64,000 nucleotides of DNA from Meandrina meandrites. Taxonomy: Eukaryota; Cnidaria; Anthozoa; Scleractinia; Meandrinidae. The notes below the pieces were generated by a model. The model was not told where the DNA came from, did not search any database, and saw only the letters and a list, made by a program, of their open reading frames with translations. Both the position numbers and the translations under genes were made by a program. The stretch lies in NCBI GenBank assembly GCA_963693305.1, contig OY855903.1:20338255-20402254 (forward strand), read 5' to 3'. Position 1 is the first letter of the stretch, and the number at the start of each line of letters is the position of its first letter. Below, piece by piece: positions 24,801 through 36,249 of this stretch.

Positions 24801-27800
24801 GCAATATTATTTTCCAATTTGCAAACAAATTTCGTCGCGACTTTGTCCCTAATAAAAAGTCTCGTGTTTCAGTAACTATAACCGATAAAGATCGACCCGC
24901 AGGTCTAGCCTACAACAGGCTATAAACGAAAGACATTTACCATTTGCAATAATCCTATTCTTGGATAAAAAATACTAAACTGATCTTGATTTTAAAATCT
25001 TCAATAAATAACGGAGTTAAAAGCTTCAAAACTGTTCGTGATACCAAATGAATAAATTAAACAGCCACGTAAAGTCAAAACAGTTTCTTTAAAGTTGAAT
25101 AAATAAGGAACAAGATATTGATTACACAGAAACCAAAGTCTCAGTCTGTTGATCACACTGTCACTTCAAGTCACTGATATTAATTTGAAAATAACTTGGC
25201 GTTTAAAGTTCAGAAAACACACAGAACAGAAGCTTAACATTTTCATTGGACATAGAGAAGAGCTTTCAAATACACATCCGTCAGAAATGTCAGTAACGAA
25301 TTTTCGAAAACAATGGACTCATGGTAAATAATGAACTGGAAGGAACAAGAATCTTACTTCACAAAAATATTGTGAAAGAAAAATTTTTAAGCTAGCACTT
25401 TGCTCATCTATTACTAAAGATATAATTATCGCTGCTGGCCAATTGCGGGGAAATTCTAAAAGCTAACAAAAAAATATATTCAATATGTTATGACGCGTGG
25501 CCTACAGGCTCGGAAGAAATTTGGCGCGCTTACGTAAACAAACAGAATCAAGAAATTCCAGCGATCATTATTTTCATCGCATGGAAACTAGCCGAGCACA
25601 AGCAGGTAAGAACGTTTCCTTACACAATCAGTCCTCTGGCAAACGCCTGTCTATCAAAAAAAAATTATTCTCATTAGCAATGAATTGCAGTATGAGGTTA
25701 TCTCTAGTGTTTTCAAAATTTAAACCGCCATTTACCAAATGTTTCTCAGCTGATTCAAATTGACTCGGTTTTTTTGGTCAGTATTTTCTTTATTCCTCTC
25801 ATCCAGTGCCTTTTCAAAGGTCCAATCCTACTTATATCAGCGTTTTTATTTTCGCGCTTTCGGTTGACACTTTTCAAGTACATCTTCACCTTACAAGAAA
25901 TGCGCGCAGTTGATAACTGTTGTTGAGTTAGGTTTTCACCCCTTATTGTTGCTAGCTTTACAGTTTGAGGAGAACTTTCCACATAAGTTCCTGTTTGTAA
26001 ACGTTTTATAAATTATCCTTTAATTTATTTTATATTTGTCCTCCTGGTCGGTTTAGTATCCCAACTCCACCATAAATTTGTCAATAAGTAGTTAATAATT
26101 ATGCACAATGAATCTTTATTATTTTATTGATTCTCATAGAACAAAAAGATTCAAAATAGAATTTATCACGTTCTTTATGGACCTTTATGGCCTTCACTGA
26201 AAATTATTTTAAAATTATTGTCGGTAGACCGAAGAAAAAAAAGATCGTTTAAAGCAAGCGAGTTTTGTTCAGACAGTGAAAAAGATATTCAAATTTTCGG
26301 ACACGGTGACCTTTTTTCACTTTGTTGACAATGATTATTTCGCTTGAATAATCAAGTCATCCTTCATAAAAAGCACATACCATTACACCTTAGAATTTGT
26401 TAAAAAAAAAACAGGGAAGAAAAATCTCCTTCGGACCCACCTTCACATTTTTCTATATCACATTTACAGCTTTTATGCCTTATCAAGCTCAGCTGAAAGT
26501 GAAAACGGCAAAATACGACTTCTAATCGTTCACGGTTTATTTGTCAAACAAATGCAAACATCGTTGCGTGCCGAGTGAGCATAATAATCACGCTCGAATT
26601 CCGAAGAATTGATTTAAAGAGTGTCACGGGTTAACATAACACAAGTAATGCTGTCACGCATTTGAGATTTTGAGTGCAGCAAATGAGATTTTTGCAGTAT
26701 TTTTATATGTGATTAGCAAATGACAGAGAACTAAAATAGTTTGCCCAGGACTGTCAAAACCCGCATGGGAAACTTTAATAAACACTACATTGATAAAAGT
26801 GACCTGTTTTCTAACCATTACTCATCCAGCAGAAATGCTCTCGCCTTTTAGGGAAACGTTATTTAGAATTTACTGTATCTCTTTCCTCTATTGTTTACAC
26901 GCTATCAGTACCGATAGTTGTAATTGTTTCACAACGAAAAATTAACTAGTTCCAGTGAATGTTATATTGCATGGCAAGGATTCTGAGAATAATGTCTAAC
27001 GCGCAAGTAAACAATTGTAGCCATTTTTTCCCTTTCAAAAGACTTTTTTCAATAGCTTTTCTATTTTGCTCAGAATTATAAGTGTATCTGATTGTCAGTA
27101 AGTATAGTAAGAAAGCAAAAGGTGTCAAACACATCAAAAATATAGAATAAGACTTGATCCCATTGGACAAATCCACGACAAACAAAATCGTTTTAGCGAA
27201 TAGCATTGCGTGTTAAAATAAGTCTCGGATTTTCACGGCATTGCGTCCCAAACCTGTTTTTACTAGAACTCCTTTAAACAAAGAAGAACGAAAAAATTGG
27301 TTCAGTTTGAAGAAGAAGAAGAAACCATTGAGCTTCAATCCTGAAAAGCAACAAATAAAGATTTAAGAAGCTGAAGGTATAAGCTTGCATTTTAGTTCCG
27401 GTTATTCGCCTTTATGCTTTGATAGTTTTGCTATTTAATCTCACACTTGTTTTTCTTTGCCACCTTTTAGTTTTCTGCTGTTCTCTCTCGGACAAAACCA
27501 GGACACTGAGTTACTTCAAAGGTAAATGATTTCGATAATTTAAGTTTAACCGAGTGTTATGTTCAGATGACACGGTAAAAATTCATCTGCAGTGTTGTGT
27601 GTGTGCAATTTATCAACCTTTGTTTAACCGAGAATTTTTTATCAGCGATAATGAAATCAGTGTTATATGAAAAAAAGATCACCACTTTCAACACACGGCT
27701 TAAATATCACAGAAAAAAATGAGCCATTCCTTGACCATTGTTAACAAAAAATCAGCCCGGTAAAGTTGTAGTTTATAGCATTCCCAGGTTTAACAAGGTT

Positions 27801-30045
27801 TTGCATAACTGTATATAAAAACCCAGACAATAACTTGATGTTCCCGAAAGGTCCAGTTTTTACTTAGCTTTTATTTCTCGGGAAGAGAAATCTTATCTCA
27901 ATAAAACCAACCAAGCTAAAGATAGAAAATTTGTGAGTTTTATGTTTGTTCGCGATTAATTTTGAAAGTAACTCAGCATAATTGCTTTGTGATCTTAACT
28001 AAGTTGCACAGAAGGAAGAAATCTATGGGCAATAACATAACATTTCGCTTTTCGCTGAAAGCCAAGCCGTCCATAGACCTTTGTAGCAAATAAAGGAACT
28101 GTTTTGCGTTCTTCGAAAAAACTTTATCATCAAGAACTCTAAAATTAATTCGCGATCAATATGCGTTAAAAAGCTTTATTCTCAAATATCCAGGAAATAT
28201 TCATATATATATTTTCTGTAGACCACTGAACCACGAGCGAGATCCGAAATTTCAAAAGCAAACAGAAAAAAAACTCAAGTAAAGGCTAAGTTATTCCTTA
28301 AACATGATGATTCAATGAAAATAAATTATACACAAGGCAATACATGGATACAGAGTTGATCATACGGTTGTTATGTCTTTTTCTCTTGAGGGGTCTTGTT
28401 ATAAAATAATCCTCTCTTGGTTAAGTGTATCTCTTGCTCGTGAGGATGTTGTTAACTCGATTCTCAGCATTTACCTGGAAAAAAGAAAACGATATTTTAT
28501 TTCAAGTTTTCGGTCGCCCAACTTTGCTCGGAATTTTGCTCAAATCAGCAATATAGGAAAAGTAAACGTGGCACATCAAGCATGATCGATGGAAGGCTTA
28601 ATCCTATTGGACAAATCCACGACTAAACATTAAACAACGCCTTCTGGCCGATAGCATTACGTGTTAGAATATATGTTGTTTTACGAACTTAGCTTGTTCT
28701 GACGAATAACTCAATAAACAAACAAGACAGAAAAATTAACTTTCTTTGAAAAAAGCACAGTTAACATATTTACGGTTCTGATCATCGACAATAAGGATTC
28801 AACGAACTGACGATGTAATTTAACATTTTACTTCGGCTATTTTTTTTTTCAATCCTTTGCTCGTTTTGATGTTAGTGATCACGCTTGCTTTTCTTAATTT
28901 TGCCGTTTAGCTTTCTATTTCCGTCAATCCAGACGCTGAGTTACTTCAAAGGTAAATAACTTTAGATATATTTCACAGTAAAATGTTCGTGCACTTGTTA
29001 CGGCAAAAATGCGTCCAAAGTTTTAATCAAAGAAAGGAACATTAACCTCGAGCATTAAGCTAGTGTAGACAAACACTGAATTTGGAACCCATTTTGCGCG
29101 AAATAATACCATGTTTGATTTGATTATAAATTAGTTTTTATTCGAACGTGATATATTACTTCGAAGACAGGCTAAGAACGAATAAAAAAAGATGTTCACC
29201 TCGCCGTGCCGTGAACAAGTTAAGAGAAACACTTCAGTTCAAATTTGAAACCCAGGAATAAACTAATTTTACAGACAAAAGTCAATCAGACCATCAGATT
29301 ATGCTCTGCACTCCTTGAGCCAGATTTCTGTGAAAAGAGACATAAAAATCAAAGATTTCAAGATTTGTTCCACCGTGATTTATGAAGCAATTTCCAACAC
29401 GTCAAAAGCAACACGACTTTTAGTTTTAGCATAAACGTTCTCGGCTTTTTACTACGATTTGAGAACATCAACCACGTGCAGAGCCACTGAATAAAGTGTT
29501 AGTTAGAAGTTTTAATACTCCACAGTAATTCTTAGCAAAGTAGAACATAGCTGACAAAAAGAAAAAAAAAGAAATTATAATTATGCGCGACTGTTTTGCG
29601 TCAACCAGAACTCGAGTATTCGGCAGGATAAAAAATGGGTCAAAAAGCTTTGTATGAGTATATTTGCGGCACGAAATACTGGTCGAGATCGCGAATAAGC
29701 AGATGAGCAAAATAAAAATTTGTCATTATTTTTTCATGCATTCCACATTGATTTAGAGTGTTATGTTACATGTTGAAAGTATTGCTTTTATTCTCCAAGT
29801 CAGTTCGAAAATGAGTACCAACTGTAACGTTTCGATATCTTTTATTTTCTTTGGTCAAAACCAGATGACTGATTGTTAAATTTTTAATGTCGGTACGTAA
29901 CCAACCTTTGAACGTGTATGAACGTGTCACTAATTACAACAAAGCAAGGCAAATAGGAAATAAAAGAGTGCGTGTCATTGGTTAATCTGGAATTCAGCTA
30001 ACCAATGAATGTAATTTGTGTATGTTATCAATTCTCGAATGTGTA
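24801..30045. repeat. Non-coding body of duplication unit 1
   Basis: Collinear with about 39.1-44.2 kb (unit 2), 48.2-54.85 kb (unit 3) and 58.9-64.0 kb (unit 4). It contains the exon-like segments X, Y and Z and no recognisable protein. Open frames here do not stay open in the other units. The segment 26,940-27,560 is itself paralogous to 28,590-28,990 (both have ATTGGACAAATCCACGAC, an ATAGCATT block and CTTCAAAGGTAAAT), so an older duplication is nested within the unit. Confidence 0.7.
25493..28951 (+). other. Exon-like segments X, Y, Z of unit 1
   Basis: X ends ACAAGCAG|GTAAGA at 25,605 and begins near 25,508 after an AG. Y spans 27,471-27,521 between CACCTTTTAG and GTAAATG (51 nt). Z spans 28,911-28,951 between GCCGTTTAG and GTAAATA (41 nt). 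Y and Z both end CTGAGTTACTTCAAAG. The splice-site borders recur in the other units while Y varies in length, so these look like exons of a non-coding transcript or untranslated leader rather than coding exons. No transcript evidence is available. Confidence 0.35.
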
Positions 30046-30366
30046 CTATAAAAACACTGTCAATGCACCCCCCTAGTCTATGTACAAATTCCTCAACTTC
30101 TCATCAAATCCAAAAAATTTGCATAGCGTCACCTATAGAATTCAAATAACAACAAGGCCATGTTCACAAGAGAGTTGAAGCAGTGCTCCACTTTAAATAT
30201 ATATCTCATCCAAATCAAGGCAGCTCTAGAAACGTAAAATAGGGCAAAGTGTGTGTAAGCTGATATTTATTTTAATGTTCCGGTAGTTTTATTCTATTCG
30301 TCCGGTTGGCTTACATAATTCAGAAAAATGTAAATTTGGTGATTTTGCTACATCTTGACGCAAACG
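30046..30366 (+). promoter_or_regulatory. Replacement promoter and leader candidate of CTHRC1-like gene C
   Basis: Collinearity with units 2 and 3 breaks at about 30,045. A TATAAAAA box follows immediately, then about 300 bases later a strong donor ACG|GTGAGT (intron from 30,367). The acceptor would be the conserved CACAG or GTCAG just before the start codon at 31,264. The D/E-type leader exon is absent, so gene C probably has its own 5' end. Sequence from 30,370 to 30,870 is unique to this unit. Confidence 0.4.
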
Positions 30367-31263
30367 GTGAGTTTATAATATTAGCTCAAACTTTTCCATC
30401 GTTGCAAATAGCCGAATGTGATTTGAAGCTAATAAAACGGATACGTTGAACCTACTTTTTCTTCGGTTGTTGTGTTTTTAGGTGAAATTTGGAAGAGCTG
30501 GAGCGTTCCCGCCTCGAAGTTCGCCCGGAGTCAATATTTTGATGTCCAAATTGTACCGGGGTTTCTGTTCCGAAGATTTTGCGAAATGTTGAACAGTCAT
30601 GGCAAGAGGTTATTACGAGCTAACTGCAGAAATTTAACGAAACCTTATCGCTCAGTTATCTGTAATAGCAATTTTATCCAAAAAGTAGGGCTTAATAAAA
30701 TTAACATCGCGCAAAACTATCGAATATTATATCAACATATTGACATTTATATCATTCCTCGATAACTTTCGTATAAAATGCGAGAGTTTCAGGGAAATAG
30801 AGTCAGAAATGGTGAAGTTATTAGAGTTTTTAGACAGGCATACCGCGCGTAATTTATTTTGATCGAGTCACCTTAAGCTTGATAACTGAATGTTAGTTGA
30901 ATATGATTTCGTTCTGCTCTTGTTGCTAAAAATATAAAATTTATAAAAACTGCTCAATTTCCTTAATTTTGCAGCCAAGAAAATACTGTATCATTCTTAG
31001 TCAGTTTATAGCTTTTTTTCTGATCAGTGTATTTCAATCATGCGAACAACAAGAAAAAATGTGAAAAATGTCAAATTCGTTTTGTTTACGCACTGTACTG
31101 GATAAAGAATCAGCCAAAATTTGAGAAAAAAATCGCAAATCGCAGTAAAGGTGAACGCACGCTATTAAAAGCACTATCCCGAAACGTTTACTTTCCTGTA
31201 TCTATCATCTATCATATCTTCTCTTTACATTCATATCCCGCACAGGTCAGAAGATAACCGCAG

Positions 31264-32632
31264 ATGGCGCTATCTCGTATGAACGTTTCGCCGACCATCA
31301 TGTTATGTTTGCTGACTTTACCGCTGATCACCTCGTGCTATGCAGCGAACAACAACAGCAGCGGTAAACCAAGTGGTAACACGGTAAGTTCATAATTTGC
31401 GCTTTTTTCCGTACGCCGTTTTCAAATTAATAAATGTTTTTGGTAGAAAGAGGTATAACAAAAACTTCTTGGAAAGCGGAAAGAACGTGAATTAGGAAGA
31501 AAACTTTATGATTAAATTACTGGATAACTACTTGAGAAATATTATTGAATAAAGGTATTAATATTCCATATACATTTTTTGCTCTATTCATTTAGAAACC
31601 GTGTGGTTATGGTGCTTCCGTTTGCGCGCCTGGAATCCCAGGTATCCCAGGGAGCCCTGGGCCCGCGGGACCAGCAGGTGTTGCGGGTTCTTCCGGTCCT
31701 CGAGGATCCACGGGACCACGAGGAGATAAAGGTGAAACAGGCAAACAAGGAAGTGAAGGGCCCCCAGGCCCCAAGGGACCTCCAGGGACATTGGGATCTC
31801 ACGGGTCCAGAGGCGCAGCGGGTCCAAAAGGAACCAAAGGTGACGCAGGTGCTAAAGGAAGCCAAGGCTCTCCTGGACCCCAGGGACCTCCAGGGACATT
31901 GGGAAGTAACTGGAAACAGTGCGTTTTTAAAAATTGGGACGAAGAAAAGGACACTGGATTGATCAAGGTAAATATTGAACAAGCATAGTCTGTTACAGCT
32001 GGATCACCCTTAAAGGTGTGTGATAACTCAAACCATAAAAACATCGTTGAGCCCAAGACAAAACTAGGAATCAAAACTAATTAACGAAATTGTATTGCAT
32101 AAAAAAAAGTCATCTCGAGCTTTTAAGTCAAAACTGCTTTTCTAATGTTGTACTGATGTTTTTTTTTCGTGATCACGAAAATGTGGTGAATTTTTAACCA
32201 TCTCCTATTTACTGTACTTTGTCCTTTTGTCATTTCGGTTCCCAAAAGTTGATCTTTCTGTTTCTATAGGAATGTGTTTTCAAGAAACAGTCAGACAAAA
32301 CAGGGCTGCGTGTCTTCTGGAACGGTGTTCTTCGCATCTTTAACTGTCACGATTGCTGTAGACGGTGGTATTTCACCTTCAATAGCGCTGAGTGCTCGGC
32401 TCCAGCGGCGATTGATGGTATAGTCTATATGGTATATGGAAATAGCAACAAAAAGAACTTGCTCCGTGTACGACAAATCGAAGGAGTGTGCGAGAAAGTA
32501 CACAGGGGCACAGTGCGCGTAGGATTCTGGGTTGGTAGCTGTCGTGGTTACAAATCTGCTGACGCAAAGACGGGCTGGTACACCTCAGTGTCCCGTATCT
32601 ACGTGGAAGAAGTACCACCCCCACAAGCTTAA
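31264..32632 (+). CDS. CTHRC1-like secreted short collagen (gene C)
   Basis: Three coding exons, 31,264-31,383, 31,596-31,967 and 32,270-32,632 (TAA), all phase 0, give about 284 aa. Residues 1-28 are a signal peptide, followed by a polar [11 protein letters not shown] stretch. Exon 2 encodes a short Cys-bearing segment and 31 uninterrupted Gly-X-Y triplets, then the WKQC motif. Exon 3 is the Cys-rich C-terminal domain ([41 protein letters not shown]), diagnostic of collagen triple helix repeat-containing protein 1. Known CTHRC1 is an extracellular trimer linked to Wnt/planar polarity signalling and matrix remodelling. Unlike D and E, exon 2 starts seven codons shorter and one N-segment Cys is Ser (GASVCAPG). 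It is intact but the most diverged copy. AATAAA lies at 33,289. Confidence 0.9.
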
Positions 32633-32819
32633 AAAAAACAGATTCTAAAGCTGTCGTAGAATGGTTAGATTTTAACGGAGGCGCTTAATGGGTAAATAAG
32701 ATAACAGGGCAATCATAAGGAAATTCAAAAACAGACATAAAAATAATCTTGTAGGTGTGATAAACAAGTTGATTAAAATTGAGATAAATTGTGATAACAT
32801 TGTGAATTCAGGGATTTCA

Positions 32820-33245
32820 AGACACTAAGGGCTAATTATTTAAACTAAGCCTAAGTAAGGCGTGGTTTCAGGCTAAATCGAGGTTTAGACGATGACTCCA
32901 TAAACCATGGCTAATCGGAGTCAAGAAATGTTACTTCGTTAGAAGATGGGAAAGGGATTCAAATATCATATTAGACCACCGCAGAGGTTAAGAAAGCGCT
33001 TAAAATACATATTAAGAAACAAGTTTACCCCAATGGGCGAGAATCAGTGAAAATAAACGTTAAAGCGACGTTTAAACTTACTCAGCTGACTCAGGTGCCG
33101 TTGAAACTCAGTTGCTATTGATTGTTATATTAGTCCACGTTTAAACTTCGTATAGACGCGGCTTAATCGCAGGCTAAATCCCGGCTTAGACCACGTCTTA
33201 AGCTCGCGCACGGTCAAAATTTCCTTTAAATGATCGGTCCTTAGT
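32820..33245. mobile_element. Insertion in the gene C 3' region, MITE-like
   Basis: The 3' flanks of genes D and E are collinear with gene C on both sides of this block but lack it. It contains inverted and repeated pieces (AACTAAGCC with GGCTTAG; CAGGCTAAATC twice). This suggests a non-autonomous element or nested copies. It lies upstream of the conserved AATAAA, so it probably lengthens the 3'UTR. Confidence 0.5.
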
Positions 33246-33288
33246 CTCGCTGTGAAATGATGTAACAATACTATACGAGGGAAATCCA

Positions 33289-33294
33289 AATAAA
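33289..33294 (+). terminator. Polyadenylation signal of gene C
   Basis: AATAAA in a context (CAAATAAAGRC...GGTAATT) conserved after all three CTHRC1-like genes. Confidence 0.6.
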
Positions 33295-33619
33295 GACAAG
33301 GTAATTGAATACCCAGGAAGTGCGTGGTCTTTAGTTTTATGTTTAGTTGATTTTGTTATTACAGTCGAGTTCGCAAGTTTATTATTCTGGGATGGATACC
33401 ACGCAGTGGACTGCATTTTAAACAGTAACGAAAACAAATCCCCTTTACAAATGAGTTTGAATTACATGCGAAAAGAAATGACGGTAGAATTACCAAAACA
33501 AGTACCAATTTTGCACCTCGCAGCCCCTGCAAAGTGCGTATTGCCGGAAGTGCAATAGCTTTAAAATAAAATTATGACACTCTGTCTTGTTTGAAGGTTT
33601 TTATACAGTCCCAATGGTC

Positions 33620-35180
33620 GTTGGTGTATTGAAATTCGGGCTTGGGCCGTTCCAATGAAACCTTAAAATCACTCCGATTCCGCTTGAAAGTAAGGAAAAC
33701 ATGTCGCACAGTATTGAAATTGTGTCAACTAAAGCCTAGCTTAACAAGCTTGGGAAGCATCCTGTTGCGGTTTCAGTTTAGAGTAAGTTACTCAGAAGAC
33801 TGAGAGTTTTTGCAGGCTTTTGACTCAGTCTATACAAACAAATGTGCGGGGAGAGGGAAGGGGGTACTTGCCCCGTGTTTGGGTGTAATAGGGGCTTTAA
33901 ATACCTAGCCTGTGCAGGGCCCGCGCGTGGAGGGGGATGGAGGGCTTAAGAACGATCGTGTTACCGTTAGCCAGCTATAGAATCAGCACTACACCCATTA
34001 GCCTTTAAACAGACCAGGAATACAACGATTTTGCTAAACGCACTTCAACTTAACGGTGTAAAATGTGTATATCAATCAGAATAGAAATTAACGACTAAAA
34101 TTTGAGTGTTAATTAGATTCTTCAAAGATGCCAGAATTTATCTTTCTGTTATTGTTACGACTGGCGAATTCGTAACATTCTTCGTAACATTCTTCATGAC
34201 TGTTAAATATTGTCAGGTAATTGTTTGTTCAATAATTATTCATTTTTCGTATCTTTTTTTATTTACTTATTTACTTAAAATCTTGCTTTTACCCCTTTTA
34301 CTGTAAAAACGTGGGGGGGGGGGGGGGGGATTCAAGGCTACAATTTTGTTAAAAAAGCCAGCTAAATTTGTTAAAAAACCTAGTCCTGAAAATGATCTGA
34401 TGTTGACTGATGACCTGCTAAATAGATAAAGATAAAACTCTTCAATTTCAGATTGCTAAATACGCGCCGACAGTCTTGCAGCCATACCATGTCTGGGCCG
34501 GTTCCGGACCCTGAGTAGAACAGATGAATTCACTTTTATCATTAGCATATTTCCCTCAATGTCTAGTCAGTGGCTTGCTTCACAGAAGAGCAGCCAGGCC
34601 ACGCATGTCTCGTGTTGCTGCTGCGGTCAGGTCTCGTGAATAGTGTTGTAGTTCCCCCACTCCGAATACCCTTCCCCTGCCCTCGAAACGCTCGAAACGT
34701 CAACTGTTGAAATTTTTTTGGCTGTTCGTGTGCCTTTCAAAGTCATTATCCAATCAAATGGGTGATAGTAACCGTGGGACTTATGTCATCTTAATAATCC
34801 TGACTTTTCACGCCTTGTTCACCTTTGCTAAAAAGAAACACATTGGGCAAGACAACAAGTAAGACAAGAAAATCAAAGCCCCTTTGAGGCTTCGACTATT
34901 TTGGATGATGAAGTACATGCATTAGTATAAGCAGAAAAGATGAAAATAGTTCGGTTTTGTTCCAAAAAGGAATTTCTTTCTTCTGTCCCTTCTTTAAACC
35001 TCTTAAAATCACACTCAAATCACTGCCCTGACTCCGGTGGTGATGTTTTATTGCGAATCATGAATTGCGTGACAATGAAATTAATACGGCTTCAGGCGAT
35101 GCAAGGTCAACTTCAGCTTGGTGGCGTGGGTGTTTTTTATCTTCTAAAGCCGCAAGGTTTGCGCAAGTATAAATCCGTAT
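33620..35180. other. Intergenic after unit 1, no gene recognised
   Basis: No duplicated counterpart and no recognised coding frame was seen here. It contains a 17-G run at 34,313-34,329. Short open frames show no domain resemblance. Confidence 0.35.
34313..34329. repeat. Poly-G tract, 17 bases
   Basis: An uninterrupted run of G; prone to length variation and sequencing error. Confidence 0.9.
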
Positions 35181-35186
35181 AATATT

Positions 35187-35296
35187 TAACAATTAGATTA
35201 TGAGCTCGAGATTTCTATGAGGTGATAGTTGATGAGGCCGCAGGCCGAATCAACTATCACCTCATAGAAATTGAGAGCGAATAATCTAATTGTTTT
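35187..35296. repeat. Long hairpin (MITE-like foldback)
   Basis: TTTCTATGAGGTGATAGTTG and onward (35,211-35,232) pairs with 35,248-35,269 as a perfect 22-bp stem around a loop containing GGCC-GCA-GGCC. Outer arms ACAATTAGATTAT and ATAATCTAATTGT also pair. TAGTAGAATTCT just after it is inverted at about 35,660-35,672, so the hairpin may be one end of a larger element reaching about 35,675. Confidence 0.75.
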
Positions 35297-35299
35297 AGT

Positions 35300-36249
35300 A
35301 GAATTCTGACTGAAATAAACGCAAATAATGGTTTCTAATTATTTTCCTACGCATTATCGAACTTAACGTTTTAACAAAATCGCACGCATTGAATTGTCCT
35401 TGGTAAATTTGCAGTTGTTTACGCGCGTGCACCCGTTTTTCAATAATTTCAAGCTTTTAAAGTCAAGAAACCGCTAATGTCCTTCTTTTAGTCTTCTCGG
35501 GAATTTTATTATCCATTTACATTTAAACTTCCTTCCAAAACTTCGGAAAAACGATAAAAACGTCGCATTTTGTGGATGACCTTCGGCAACTGCACACTAA
35601 TGGCTGATAGTGTGCAATAGCTCAGCCAATCACATTGCAGCATTTGCATTAGTGTACTGGTAGAATTCTACTAAGTACTGTTAGGACACAGCATTTCAAG
35701 TTCTGCTATCTCTTGTTGTTCTCGGCAAATTTCCCCCATCGGGGTAAAGGACAAAGGAAAGATGAAGATCCCCGGTTGTTCGCCAATTAACACAGTCAAC
35801 AAAAAAGTGCACTATGAGTGTAAATCAACATTTTGGCGAAGATTCGAGAAGATTCACATTATTCGCCACCTCGACGTAAATTAAATTCCTTTGAATTTAG
35901 TCACGACGCTTTTCGAAACGTACCGTTAAAATGCAAACTTTGTAGTAACTGAAACGTAACTGAAGTTGTCAACCCCCTTTACGAAGACTACGAACGAATG
36001 TTAAAACAATTAATTCATCTGGATTATCGATCAAGTCTAGAGCAAGCATATGCCTCTGCACTATCCCCCAAATATATAAACAGAAAACAATAGTACGGCA
36101 TCGGTGCAAAACGATACGTAGCAGGGGAGGCAAGGGAAGACGCGTTTAATACAAATTTAATGCATAAATTAATAGTTTAACTGGAATGGAATCAAAAGTT
36201 TAACAGGAATGGATTAACAGGAACGCAAAAAGCCCCATCAACACTCATA
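35300..36249. other. Intergenic, no gene recognised
   Basis: Apart from the inverted AGAATTCTACTA border near 35,665, I see nothing identifiable. Confidence 0.3.

Noticed and set aside
24016..24875. Protein genes on both strands of the minisatellite
   Set aside because: The frames follow the ~71-bp repeat, are low complexity, and are not kept in the other units.
26946..27206. Minus-strand 86-codon frame, with relatives near 41.2, 50.7 and 51.7 kb
   Set aside because: A short core of the frame (DLSNGxKxYSxxLM) recurs, but ends and frames differ among units and the same DNA box appears in the Z block; best explained by repeat homology.
30472..30765. 97-codon frame in the unique block upstream of gene C
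   Set aside because: An acceptor-like AG precedes it, but there is no recognisable domain and no second copy. It was left inside the replaced 5' region.
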